From positions 56,293-117,447 of the forward strand of contig NZ_AXBD01000006.1 of NCBI RefSeq assembly GCF_000473145.1: a stretch of DNA of 61,155 nucleotides. The letters are read 5' to 3'. Of this stretch, positions 35,577 through 48,040 are shown in pieces. The notes below the pieces were generated by a model. The model worked only from the letters and a program-made list of their open reading frames with translations. It did no database searches and was not told the origin of the DNA. The first letter of the stretch is position 1; every line of letters begins with the position of its first letter. The translations under genes were made by a program, and so were the position numbers. The DNA comes from Leisingera daeponensis DSM 23529 (lineage in GTDB: Bacteria; Pseudomonadota; Alphaproteobacteria; Rhodobacterales; Rhodobacteraceae).

Positions 35577-37394
35577 CTACTCCACCGTCACCGATTTCGC
35601 CAGGTTGCGGGGCTGGTCCACGTCGGTGCCTTTCTCGACCGCGGTGTGATAGGCCAGCAGCTGCAAGGGCACCGCATAGGCGATGGCGGCAAACGGGCCC
35701 GGCACCGGCGCCATGCGGACCGGCTGCCAGATGCCGTCCGCAGCGGCGTCCAGCCCCTTGGCATCGCTCACCATCACGATCTTGCCGCCGCGCGCCATCA
35801 CTTCCTGCATGTTCGACACGGTCTTGCCGAACAGCTCGTCATGCGGCGCCAGCACCACCACCGGCATTTCCTCGTCGATCAGCGCGATGGGGCCGTGCTT
35901 CAGCTCGCCGCTGGCATAGCCCTCGGCGTGGATATAGCTGATCTCCTTCAGCTTCAGCGCGCCTTCCAGCGCCAGCGGATAGAGCGCGCCGCGGCCCAGG
36001 AACAGCGCATGGCTGAACCGCGCCAGCTGCGATGCCACGGCCCGCACCTCCGTCTCGCAGGCCAGGGCTTCGGCCACCTGGCTGGGCATGTGGCGCAGCT
36101 GCGCCTCGTAATCCTGCAGCAGCCCGGCCGGCTGCGCCCCGGTCTGGCGCGCCGCCTCCAGCGCCAGTGCGGCCAGCACCGCCAGCTGGCAGGTGAAGGC
36201 CTTGGTGGAGGCCACGCCGATTTCCGGCCCGGCGTGGATCTGCAGCGCCAGGCCGCTTTCCCGCGCGATCGAGCTTTCGGGGACGTTGACCACCGACAGG
36301 ATCATCCCGGCCTTGCCCGCGCAGTAGCGCAGCGCCGCCAGGGTGTCGGCGGTTTCCCCCGATTGCGACACGAACAGCGCCAGGGTGCGCTCCGAGACCG
36401 GCGGCTCGCGGTAGCGGAACTCCGAGGCGATATCGACCTCGACCGGCAGGCGGGCGATCTGCTCGAACCAGTATTTGGCGGTCAGGCAGGCCAGCGAAGC
36501 GGTGCCGCAGGCCACCATCACCACCCGGTCGAACCGGCTGAAGTCGATCTGCTGCAGCGCCCGCTGCCCGTCGCCGCCGTCCAGGTAGTATTTCAGGGCC
36601 GCGCCCAGAACCGCGGGCTGCTCGGCGATCTCCTTGGACATGAAATGGCGGTGGCCGTCCTTGCCCACGGCCGCCACCGACTGCGCGATCTCGCTGCGGG
36701 CACGCTCCGCCGGGCGGCCTTCGGCATCCTCGATGGCGCAGCCCGACCGGGTCACCACGGCCATGTCGCCCTCGTCCAGATAGGTGACCAGCGAGGTCAT
36801 CGGAGCCAAGGCCAAAGCGTCCGAGCCGATGAACATCTCGCCTTCGCCCCAGCCGATCGCCAGCGGGCTGCCCTGGCGGGCGGCGACGATCAGGTCCTCC
36901 TCGCCCTCGAACAGGAAGCACAGCGCATAGGCGCCTTCCAGCCGGGCAATGGTCTTGCGGGCGGCTTCCGCCGGCTCCAGCCCCTGATGCAGGTAATAGT
37001 CGCACAGCATCGCCAGGGTTTCGGTGTCGGTCTCGGTTTCTGCCTTCAGCCCGTGCTCCGCCAGGAAGGCGCGCAGCTCCCGGTAGTTCTCGATGATGCC
37101 GTTGTGGACCACCGCAACCCGCTCGCGGGCATGGGGGTGGGCGTTCTGCAGGGAGGGGGCGCCATGGGTGGCCCAGCGGGTATGGCCGATGCCTGCGGTG
37201 CCCGCCAGCGGCTCATGCACCAGAAGGTCATTCAGGTTGGCCAGCTTGCCCACTGCCCGGCGGCGGCCGAGGCGGCCGCCGTTCACGGTTGCGATGCCCG
37301 CACTGTCATAGCCGCGGTATTCCAGCCGCTTCAGCCCTTCGATCAAAACCGGTGCCGCCTGATGCTGCCCCAGAACCCCGACGATTCCACACAT
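35577..37394 (-). CDS. glmS: Glutamine-fructose-6-phosphate aminotransferase
   Basis: 605 aa, standard length. It makes glucosamine-6-phosphate from fructose-6-phosphate and glutamine. MCGIVGVLG has the N-terminal catalytic Cys; HTRWATHGAPSLQNAHPH and VVHNGIIENYRELR are glutaminase motifs; two SIS sugar-isomerase domains follow (VACGTASLACLTAKYW, FVSQSGETADTLAALR, FLGRGALYPLALEGALKLKE); it ends with the conserved NLAKSVTVE. The start lies 23 bases after the glmU stop. It is presumably a second copy dedicated to amino-sugar supply for the polymer. Confidence 0.94.
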   Translation of the reverse strand: MCGIVGVLGQHQAAPVLIEGLKRLEYRGYDSAGIATVNGGRLGRRRAVGKLANLNDLLVHEPLAGTAGIGHTRWATHGAPSLQNAHPHARERVAVVHNGIIENYRELRAFLAEHGLKAETETDTETLAMLCDYYLHQGLEPAEAARKTIARLEGAYALCFLFEGEEDLIVAARQGSPLAIGWGEGEMFIGSDALALAPMTSLVTYLDEGDMAVVTRSGCAIEDAEGRPAERARSEIAQSVAAVGKDGHRHFMSKEIAEQPAVLGAALKYYLDGGDGQRALQQIDFSRFDRVVMVACGTASLACLTAKYWFEQIARLPVEVDIASEFRYREPPVSERTLALFVSQSGETADTLAALRYCAGKAGMILSVVNVPESSIARESGLALQIHAGPEIGVASTKAFTCQLAVLAALALEAARQTGAQPAGLLQDYEAQLRHMPSQVAEALACETEVRAVASQLARFSHALFLGRGALYPLALEGALKLKEISYIHAEGYASGELKHGPIALIDEEMPVVVLAPHDELFGKTVSNMQEVMARGGKIVMVSDAKGLDAAADGIWQPVRMAPVPGPFAAIAYAVPLQLLAYHTAVEKGTDVDQPRNLAKSVTVE

Positions 37395-37417
37395 ACTCTT
37401 ACCCTCTGAAGTGTCTT

Positions 37418-38758
37418 TTACGCGTCTTGCGCCGCGGCCTTGCGGGCCCGCAGGCGCTCTGCGGCCCCGGCCTTGTTGTCCTGTTCCGCCCGGCCCAGGG
37501 CCAGGGCGTCTTCCGGCACGTCCCGGGTGACCACGGATCCCGCCGCCACAATGGCGCCCGCCGCCACGGATACCGGCGCCACCAAAGCGCTGTTGCTGCC
37601 GATAAAGGCCCCTGCCCCCACCGCGGTGCGGTGCTTCATCACCCCGTCATAGTTGCAGGTGATCGTTCCGGCGCCGATGTTGGCTCCGGCGCCGATACGG
37701 GCATCGCCCAGATAGCTCAGGTGATTGGCCTTGGCGCCTGCCTCCAGCGTGGCATTCTTGGTCTCGACGAAGTTGCCGACCTTGGCGCCTTCGCCAATGG
37801 CGCTGCCCGGCCGCAGGCGGGCGTAAGGGCCGATCACGGCCTCGCGGCCGACCTGGCAGCCCTCCAAATGCGAGAAAGCGCGCACAACCGCCCCTTCCCC
37901 GATCTGCACGCCGGGCCCGAACACCACATTCGGCTCAACCAGGACATCCCGTTCCAGCCGGGTATCCGGCGCGAAGAAAACGGTTTCCGGCGCCACCAGC
38001 GTCACGCCCGCGGCCATCGCCGCCTGGCGGGCCCGGGTCTGAAAAATCACCTCCGCCCGGGCCAGTTCCGCCCGGGAGTTGATCCCCAGCGTCTCCTCCT
38101 CGGCGCAGGTGACCACGGCACAGGCCAGCCCCGCATCATTGGCCTGCTCCACAATACCGGTGAGGTAGTATTCCCCGGCAGCATTGCCGCAGCCGATCCG
38201 GCTGATCAGATCAAACAGATTTTTTCTGCTGCAGCAGATCACCCCGGAGTTGCACAGCCCGATCTGCAGCTCCTGCGGCGACGCATCCTTGGCTTCGACG
38301 ATCCGCTGCAGCCGCCCGCCTTCCAGCACCAGGCGGCCGTAGCGGGCGGGGTCGGCGGGCTCGAAGCCCAGAACCACCACATCCGCCGCCGCACGGCGCG
38401 CGTCCAGCATCGCCTGCAGCGTCTCCGGCCTGATAAAGGGGGTGTCGCCGAACAGAACAATCACATCCCCGTCGAAATCCGCCAGGGCTCCGCGCGCCTG
38501 ATCGACCGCATGAGCCGTTCCAAGCTGTTCTTTTTGAATGACAATTTCAGCATGCGGCATATGCTCCTGAAGCGCCTGCGAAACCTGCTCCGCGGCAAAC
38601 CCCGCAACCACGACACAGCGGTCCGGATCCAGCCCGGCGGCCGGCTGCATCGCATGGAACAGCATCGGCAGGCCTGCAATCGGGTGCAGAACCTTCGGTT
38701 TGGAAGACACCATCCGGGTTCCGCGGCCTGCGGCAAGAACAACAATTGCAAGGGGCAT
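37418..38758 (-). CDS. glmU: Bifunctional UDP-GlcNAc pyrophosphorylase / glucosamine-1-phosphate acetyltransferase
   Basis: 446 aa. The N-terminal uridyltransferase opens with LAAGRGTRMVSSKPKVLHPI, and has QKEQLGTAHAV and LFGDTPFI. The C-terminal left-handed beta helix has VGNFVETKNATLEAGAKANH, TITCNYDGVMKHRT and SVVTRDVPEDALALGR, the acetyltransferase signature. ATG 38758 begins the nucleotide motif; the open frame reaches 38842 but without family likeness. It is the first gene of glmU-glmS-asnB and completes, with glmM, the route from fructose-6-phosphate to UDP-GlcNAc on this replicon. Confidence 0.94.
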   Translation of the reverse strand: MPLAIVVLAAGRGTRMVSSKPKVLHPIAGLPMLFHAMQPAAGLDPDRCVVVAGFAAEQVSQALQEHMPHAEIVIQKEQLGTAHAVDQARGALADFDGDVIVLFGDTPFIRPETLQAMLDARRAAADVVVLGFEPADPARYGRLVLEGGRLQRIVEAKDASPQELQIGLCNSGVICCSRKNLFDLISRIGCGNAAGEYYLTGIVEQANDAGLACAVVTCAEEETLGINSRAELARAEVIFQTRARQAAMAAGVTLVAPETVFFAPDTRLERDVLVEPNVVFGPGVQIGEGAVVRAFSHLEGCQVGREAVIGPYARLRPGSAIGEGAKVGNFVETKNATLEAGAKANHLSYLGDARIGAGANIGAGTITCNYDGVMKHRTAVGAGAFIGSNSALVAPVSVAAGAIVAAGSVVTRDVPEDALALGRAEQDNKAGAAERLRARKAAAQDA

Positions 38759-38930
38759 ACCGAATCCGTTTCTCACGCCAGTTCCGCTCAGGAGGTACCG
38801 GTTCACGGCATGAAAGCCAAGCCAGCCGCCCCCCCGGACCACACGTAAAACGCGCCTTCCCCCTTGCTCCTCTCACGCTCTCCCCATAAACAGCAAGCGC
38901 CCTCCAGATAATTATTGAACAGGTCCGCCG

Positions 38931-40172
38931 ATGAGATCCGCCGAGCAATCAGAACTGCAGCAAAACAAACCGCACAGCCTGACCGCCGCCCCTGCAAACG
39001 GCGTGCAGCAGCCGGGCACGGATATCCTCACGCCGCTGGCCAGCCGCTCCCTGTTCTGGCGCGCGCGCTATCTGGAAGCCTCGCCTGCCCTGTGCCACAT
39101 TCCGCTGCTGTTCTGGCTGGTGGAAACCGCCCGGCCGCGCATCGCGGTCACCCTGGGAATGGCAGATGCGGTTCCGCACTTCGCGCTGTGCCAGGCGGTG
39201 GACAAGCTCGGGCTGGACAGCCTGTGCATCGGCGTGGAGAACTCTGCAATCGACACAGAAGTGACCCGTTTCAACCAGCATAACTACGAAGATTTTTCTC
39301 ACTTTGCCAAGGCAACCGGGGAAACGCCGGAGTTTCTGCCCCACGGCAGGAAAGCCGACCTGCTGATCGTTAACCGGCCGGCTTCCAAGGCACTGATCAG
39401 CGCACTGAGCAGCACTTGGCCGTCCCGGCTTTCAGATCAGAGCATTCTCCTTTTCTTGCATAGCCCGGAAGCCGGCGCCGAAGAAGCTTTCCAAGAGGCC
39501 TTCCAGACGGAAGATAAAGTCTTCACGCTTGGTCTGCACGGTTCGGCCAGCCTCGTCCTTCACGGGAGCAATCAGTCCGAACGGTTGCAGCGGCTGGTGC
39601 ATCTAAAACCCGGGCAGCCCGGTTACACGGCTGCAAGTACGGTTTTCAGGCGCTTGGGGGAGCTGCATAGTAAGTCCTGCGAATTGGAACAAGCCTCCGC
39701 TGAGCTGACCCAGGCTCGCCAGAACGCAGCACTCAGCACTGCGGAGCTTCAGAAAGCGCAGGCGCAGCTGAAAACCCGGGCTGATCAGGAAGAGCCGCAA
39801 TCCAAACTGCACAGGGACCTCACGCAAGCACGGCAGCAGAACAGTCTGCTGCATGAAGAGCTAACAGCATTCAAACACCGCCTTCCATCTCTGGAAGAAG
39901 AGACTCTCAACCTGCGCAAACTGCTCTCGGAGCAGGAAGAAACCCTGAGCGAGCGGTACAACGATATCTCCGTGCTCGGCCTGGAGCTTCAGGCCAAAAC
40001 CGAAGAAAACCGCAAGCTCGCGGAAGAAATCGAGGCTCTGAAACGCACGCTGGGCGAGACCGAGACCCTGCGCGACGCGCATGCGGAACGGATCCGCGAT
40101 CTGGAAAACAGCACCTCGTGGCGCGTGACCGCCCCCCTGCGCAAGGCGTCGCTGACACTCAGGTCCAAGTAA
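38931..40172 (+). CDS. Methyltransferase-like/coiled-coil protein with glycosyltransferase-linker motif
   Basis: 413 aa. Residues about 40-220 look like a Rossmann-type, methyltransferase-related domain (RPRIAVTLGMADAVPHFALC), without a clear SAM glycine motif, so it may be non-catalytic. Residues about 235-395 are a long coiled coil rich in Glu, Gln and Leu. It ends with ENSTSWRVTAPLRKAS, a motif usually found between a coiled coil and a following glycosyltransferase domain, but the protein stops there. ATG 38931 has only a weak ribosome site. It may be a scaffold or chain-length part working with the glycosyltransferases, or a truncated relative of a larger enzyme. Confidence 0.7.
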   Translation: MRSAEQSELQQNKPHSLTAAPANGVQQPGTDILTPLASRSLFWRARYLEASPALCHIPLLFWLVETARPRIAVTLGMADAVPHFALCQAVDKLGLDSLCIGVENSAIDTEVTRFNQHNYEDFSHFAKATGETPEFLPHGRKADLLIVNRPASKALISALSSTWPSRLSDQSILLFLHSPEAGAEEAFQEAFQTEDKVFTLGLHGSASLVLHGSNQSERLQRLVHLKPGQPGYTAASTVFRRLGELHSKSCELEQASAELTQARQNAALSTAELQKAQAQLKTRADQEEPQSKLHRDLTQARQQNSLLHEELTAFKHRLPSLEEETLNLRKLLSEQEETLSERYNDISVLGLELQAKTEENRKLAEEIEALKRTLGETETLRDAHAERIRDLENSTSWRVTAPLRKASLTLRSK

Positions 40173-40210
40173 ACCGGCCGAAGTAACAGGCCGCCGCAGC
40201 AGGGACGGCC

Positions 40211-41782
40211 CTAGCCCCCGGAGGCAGCCGCCGCCTTCAGACGGTCCAGCATCCGCGCCGCAATGCTGGACCAGGCATACTCCGCCCGCGCCCGCGCCCG
40301 GGCAGACCTTCCCAGGCGGCTGCGCAGCTCCGGATCCTGCAGCAGGCGGCCCAGCTGGCGCTGCAGGTCCGCAATCTCCCCCTTGGCAAAGACCAGGCCG
40401 CTTTCGCCATCCTGCAAAAGCCCCTGCATCCCCGCCACCGACGACAGCACAATGGCCTTGCCGGCCGCCATTGCCTCCACCGGTTTCAGCGGCGCGACCA
40501 TTTCGGTGACCAGAAGCGGGCGGCGGGGGAAGACACAGATATCGAACAGATCCAGCCAGTCCGGCACCTGTTCGAAAGGAACCCGGCCCGGCATGATCAG
40601 CCAGTCCCCCAGCTCCAGTTCCGCCGCCTGGCGGCGCAGCGCCTGCGTCACCGGAGTGCCGCGCAGGCCGGTGCCATGCTCATCCCCCACCAGCACCAGC
40701 CGGAACCGGTGCCCCGCCGCCTTCAGCCCGGCCGCGGCGGCCAGCAGATCCTCCAGCCCTTCATAGGCCGGAAAACTGCCGGCATAGCCGATCACCGGCA
40801 CCCCCTCCGGCAGCCCCAGCTCCGCCGCCAGCCCGCGGCCGCGCCCGGGCGGGCCAAAGCTGTCCGGATCGCAGCCGTTCGGCAGGAACGCGACCCGCTC
40901 CGCAGCCGCCCCGCGGCGGAGCAGCGCCTGGCGCATCGGCTGCGACAGGGTAAAAACGTGATCCGCCTGCCGCACCATCCGGGTTTCCAGCCAGCGCTCA
41001 TAGCGGTACTGCGGCGCGCCCAGAAAGCCCGGCTCCCGCGCCGCCCGGCTCAGCTCCCAGAAGCCGCGCATATCATAGACCATGGGCAGCCCCAGCCGCC
41101 GGGCCGCGATCAGCGCGGGCAAGGCGCAGGCGTGGTTCGACGCCGCCATCACAACCTCCGGCCGCAGATCCAGGAAGCGCGCCGTCAGCGCCTCGGCGCT
41201 GCTGCGCACATAGTCCGGGTAATTCTGCCAGCCGCCGAACTGCGGCTCCGGGCTGTGCAGATAGGGCACCCCCGCAACCTCTTCGCCGCAGGCTCTGGCC
41301 AGCGGCATATCCGCCGACAGCGCCGCCGGATCCTCATCCCAGGGGAAGCCGGGGCGGGTCAGGCAGTACAGATCCGCCCCGGCCCCGCGCAGCGCCTGCG
41401 CCAGCCGCTGCGACCGCACCGCATAGCCCGTCGAGAGCCAGGGCAGGCTGCTGTAGAGCACATAGGCCACCCGTCCGGGCACCGGCGTCCAGCCCTTGGG
41501 CGGCACCGGCTGCGGCAACCTGGCCACGGAAAACATCCGCTCCGCCCGCTGCTGCAGCGCCTGCCGGGGCGCCGCCTGCGGCAGCCGGGCCAGCGCCGCC
41601 GCGGCGCAATCCGGCTCGGCCAGGTCCAGCGCTGCCGATGCCAGTTCCAGAAGCTCGTCCTGCCCCTGCGCCTGCGCCAGCGCCTGGCGCAAAACCGCCC
41701 CGGCCTCATATTCCGGCTGCTGCGCCGCCAGCGTCCGCACTGCCGCCGCATAGCCCTGCGCCAGCCCTGTTTGTTGTCGCAT
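40211..41782 (-). CDS. GT4 family glycosyltransferase, paralogue of 19875-21440
   Basis: 523 aa. A helical leader of about 105 residues is followed by a GT-B fold: GRVAYVLYSSLPWLSTGYA, YDMRGFWELSRA, LPNGCDPDSFG, GYAGSFPAYEGLEDLLAA and VAPLKPVEAMAAGKAIVLS with the E-x7-E-like donor site. ATG 41782 is chosen because AAGGGA precedes it; a frame extension to 41821 lacks support. No membrane segment. It is transcribed alone, convergent with the coiled-coil gene. Domain plan and motifs match the GT4 enzyme of the glmM operon, so the two probably add related sugars. Confidence 0.85.
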   Translation of the reverse strand: MRQQTGLAQGYAAAVRTLAAQQPEYEAGAVLRQALAQAQGQDELLELASAALDLAEPDCAAAALARLPQAAPRQALQQRAERMFSVARLPQPVPPKGWTPVPGRVAYVLYSSLPWLSTGYAVRSQRLAQALRGAGADLYCLTRPGFPWDEDPAALSADMPLARACGEEVAGVPYLHSPEPQFGGWQNYPDYVRSSAEALTARFLDLRPEVVMAASNHACALPALIAARRLGLPMVYDMRGFWELSRAAREPGFLGAPQYRYERWLETRMVRQADHVFTLSQPMRQALLRRGAAAERVAFLPNGCDPDSFGPPGRGRGLAAELGLPEGVPVIGYAGSFPAYEGLEDLLAAAAGLKAAGHRFRLVLVGDEHGTGLRGTPVTQALRRQAAELELGDWLIMPGRVPFEQVPDWLDLFDICVFPRRPLLVTEMVAPLKPVEAMAAGKAIVLSSVAGMQGLLQDGESGLVFAKGEIADLQRQLGRLLQDPELRSRLGRSARARARAEYAWSSIAARMLDRLKAAAASGG

Positions 41783-41910
41783 TGGTTTCCCTTGTTCCGC
41801 CACGGTCCGCGCCTTGGACACCCTGCTTTACGCCCTCTTTTCCAGATGGACAAACCAAAGCAGAAACGGCACTACGGGGCCTCAACTGGAAATGATCTGA
41901 GGCGCCAGAG

Positions 41911-42443
41911 ATGACCGACAATGTTGCCACCGGGCCGGAAGCAGATTTCAACTATGCCCTGCAGATTCTGCGCAACAGCCAGGCAGAGGGGGACCTCTGC
42001 GCACATACCGAAATCCAGCCCGGGATCGCCCTGCACGCAGACCCGGCGCTGCAGGTGTCCGGCCGCTGGCGCTCTCCGGCCGGGCGGCTGCTTGAACTTG
42101 AGGCCACCGCCGGCAGCGAGGGCGGCTGGTTCGGGCTGCACATGGACCTCGGCGGCCTCAACCTGTCCCAGGCCGGCCTCGTCGGCCTTGCCTGCCGCGG
42201 CACCTCGCCCTCGATCGAGGCGGTCCGTGCCTGCATCCGCTCGGGACGTCCCGAAGGCGGTTTCGACGATTGCTTCTTCCCCAAGCGCATTCTGACCCAT
42301 CCCGAGGCCGCCAGCCACCTGGACGCCCTGCAGATCAGCCTGCAGCAGGACCTGCCGCCGGAAGCGCCCTGGCGCGAACTGATCCTGTTCCTGCCGCTGC
42401 ACAGCTTCCGCCTGGACCTGCACGACCTGCGCCTGTTCGCCGT

Positions 42444-42447
<4 letters not shown>
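41911..42447 (+). CDS. Uncharacterised 178-aa protein, probable beta-sandwich
   Basis: No family is recognised. The product has alternating strands (LQVSGRWRSPAGRLLELEA, GWFGLHMDLGGLNLSQ, WRELILFLPLHSF) without signal peptide or membrane segment, and two Cys. The pattern recalls the beta-sandwich parts inside the two giant glycosyltransferases and the heparinase-like protein, but similarity is too weak to claim homology. TGAGG lies ten bases before the ATG. Its stop overlaps the start of the next gene (ATGA), so it is translationally coupled to the GT2/sulfotransferase-like fusion and probably works with it. Confidence 0.65.
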
Positions 42448-45729
<3,282 letters not shown>

Positions 45730-45825
45730 TCAGCGGCAGGCGGTTTTATGCGGATCTGCGTCAGGCGGCGCCTGTCTCGTTCGCCTCTTTCCATTCCGGC
45801 TGCGGGTCTTCGAACCGCTTCAGGT

Positions 45826-46611
45826 TCACGGCCTTGAAGTTTCCGGCCGCAATTCTCTTCCCGACCCCCCCCGCGCGCCGCTTTTGTAAAGCTCGCTGCG
45901 CCAGACCTGCCGCCGCGGCGGCAGGCCGGGGATATCCCGGATGCTTTCCCAGACCAGTTTCTGAATCTTGACGTAATCGGCATGGTGATTTCGTTTGGCG
46001 CGGTGAAACTCGGCTTTCAGAACTCCGTGCTTATCCGCCAGGACTGGCGTCAGATCCCGCCGGTCGCAGACGCCGCTGATCAGCTGGTTGATCCGGTTCA
46101 GCAATTGCGCCTGATAGCGCGGAGGCAGCCCGTGCAGCTGGAACCGCTTGCGGAAATACTGTTCAGGCACCTTGCACGGCGCGCCGACGGCTACCGTGTA
46201 AATATTGCTGAACCCCGCGCCGCGCAGATCCGCAACCAGCATTCTGATCCCTTCGGCTGCTTCCCGGCAGAATTCTTCAGGATCAAGGAAATCTCCCCGA
46301 TCAATGCGGTAGCCCGCGTTGAAGACCGCATCCACCACACCAAAATGCAGGAAGATGATGTCCTGAGGCCGGGCGTGTTCCAGGCACTTCAGCACATAGC
46401 CCCGGTTCGTTTCCTTGCGCAGCCCCCGTGCCGACCAGCCGCCAGCCCAATAACTGCGGTAGCGCGGCGTGGCGCCAAAGATGTAATCGAAAACCTCCGA
46501 GGAAGAGGAGCCGAAGACATGCAACCGGGCCGGCGCCTTTGCTGCTTCGGTTTTCCGGTGCGCGCGCCCCGCCAGAGAGCGCAGGCCGCGCTTCAAAATG
46601 TGCAATACCAT
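45826..46611 (-). CDS. Uncharacterised protein, possible SGNH-like hydrolase
   Basis: 261 aa. The start is set at ATG 46611, preceded by AGGTAA. LHVFGSSSSEVFDYIFG near the N-terminus and DIIFLHFGVVDAVFNAG later suggest an SGNH-like fold (Ser in GSSS, Asp or Asn in the second block), related in plan to the N-terminal half of the protein at 32172-33515. A typical C-terminal DxxH pair is not clear, although HHADYVKIQ could supply it. Such domains in capsule loci often remove or transfer acetyl groups. Same strand as glf but 189 bp apart. Family is tentative. Confidence 0.55.
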   Translation of the reverse strand: MVLHILKRGLRSLAGRAHRKTEAAKAPARLHVFGSSSSEVFDYIFGATPRYRSYWAGGWSARGLRKETNRGYVLKCLEHARPQDIIFLHFGVVDAVFNAGYRIDRGDFLDPEEFCREAAEGIRMLVADLRGAGFSNIYTVAVGAPCKVPEQYFRKRFQLHGLPPRYQAQLLNRINQLISGVCDRRDLTPVLADKHGVLKAEFHRAKRNHHADYVKIQKLVWESIRDIPGLPPRRQVWRSELYKSGARGGSGRELRPETSRP

Positions 46612-46893
46612 TGTCAAGTTACCTGAATACTCCGAAGCCGGGTTAAAGATGCTCAAACAGCCTGATGCAATCCACCACTCCCTGCACAAATTCCCTGCAT
46701 TTCGCAACCCGCCAACCCGCGCCGCCGGCCCGCCCCGGCGAACGGGATCTGCCGCCCTGCTGCAAAAGGCTGAAGAGAGCTCGCGGGGACAATCACGGAA
46801 AACCGCCGGCCGGCCGGCCGAAGCGATTGTTCCGGAAACCGGAATGCCCTAAAGCAGGCGGGACGTGTTTATCAATGAGGGACCTGTCGCCAG

Positions 46894-48012
46894 ATGCCAA
46901 ACCGCAAGACGCTTATCTTTCACATCGGCGATCACAAGACGGGCTCCACCTCCATCCAGCTGGCCTTTGCCAAGCGGCTGATCAAGCTGCAGGGGCACAG
47001 TGTTTTCTACCCTGCCAAACTGGCCCGTAATGTGCTGGGGGAGCAATGCCTGAATTATAGCAGGGCCGAAACCCCCGAGGCGCGGCAAGCCGCGGCAAAA
47101 CCGATTGCGAAACTGGCACAGAGGGTCCGGGACTCGCAGGCGGATTTCACTCTGATTTCAGCGGAGGCCTTTGAAACGGTCCCCGCCGCGCTGCTGCGCG
47201 AGGTGATTGATACCTTCTTTGCCGGCACGGCCGATGAGATCCGGATTTTCTGCTACGTCCGCCCGCATGCCGCCCGCATTGCATCCAGCTTTGCCGAGCG
47301 CATCAAGGCAGGCGTGCCGAAAACACTGAAAGCGGATCTCGAAAGGTTCGCGCAGCGGCGCAAGGAGGTGGAGGAATTCATCTATCTGCCGCGGTTTGCC
47401 GCCTGGCGGGAGCATTTCGGCGGCGCCTTCACCCTGCGGCCGATGATCCGCAGCCAGCTGCATCAGGGCGATGTGGTCAGCGATTTCATCCATCACGCCT
47501 TTGGCGGCATCCCCTTCACCATCACCGGCGACAGCCAGGCCAATGAATCGCTCTGCCTGGAGGACCTGATGCGGCTCAAGGTGCTGCAGCGCCATCTGAA
47601 AGCGGATCGCGACCTCCGGCTCAAGATCGGCTGGGAATTTTCCCGCCTCACAGGGCAGCTGCCGCCGCCGCACCAGCGCACCAAACTGCAGCTGCACAAA
47701 AGCCTGGCGGAGGACATCCGCACCACCTATCTGGCCGATGCCCGCAATCTGGACCGGGAGTTCTTCGGCGGTGAGCCGCTGCTGGAAAACGAGCTGCATG
47801 CGGCCGTTGAAAAAGCCATCCCCGCACCGCAATCCACCGATCCGGCCGATTACCTTTCCGGCTCCGAGCTGCGCTCGCTGGAGCTGATGTCCGGCATGAT
47901 CGCCGGGCTGCTGGAAGAACCCAGCGTCGCTTGGCCCGCCTTCCTGCATGCCAAACGAGAGCGCGACGTGGAACTGGCCCGCCAGGCACGGACCGCCAAG
48001 GCCGCCGAATAA
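46894..48012 (+). CDS. Sulfotransferase-like protein A
   Basis: 372 aa. The N-terminus LIFHIGDHKTGSTSIQLAF has the form of the PAPS-binding loop of sulfotransferases; IFCYVRPHAARIASSFAERI matches the 3'-phosphate-binding region with Arg and Ser. The rest is helical and poorly conserved. ATG 46894 follows GAGGGAC. It precedes a second gene with the same fold by 28 bases, then the GlfT2-like gene, suggesting a three-gene operon. Likely sulfation of the exopolysaccharide, which is common in marine bacteria; activity is inferred from the two motifs alone. No PAPS-making genes are seen in the window. Confidence 0.72.
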   Translation: MPNRKTLIFHIGDHKTGSTSIQLAFAKRLIKLQGHSVFYPAKLARNVLGEQCLNYSRAETPEARQAAAKPIAKLAQRVRDSQADFTLISAEAFETVPAALLREVIDTFFAGTADEIRIFCYVRPHAARIASSFAERIKAGVPKTLKADLERFAQRRKEVEEFIYLPRFAAWREHFGGAFTLRPMIRSQLHQGDVVSDFIHHAFGGIPFTITGDSQANESLCLEDLMRLKVLQRHLKADRDLRLKIGWEFSRLTGQLPPPHQRTKLQLHKSLAEDIRTTYLADARNLDREFFGGEPLLENELHAAVEKAIPAPQSTDPADYLSGSELRSLELMSGMIAGLLEEPSVAWPAFLHAKRERDVELARQARTAKAAE

Positions 48013-48040
48013 CTCCCCCGCGCAAGAAGCCCGCACCCGC

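Noticed and set aside
35463..37409. 648-aa plus-strand frame
   Set aside because: Antisense to glmS over its full length, with low-complexity His/Arg/Gln content typical of shadow frames.
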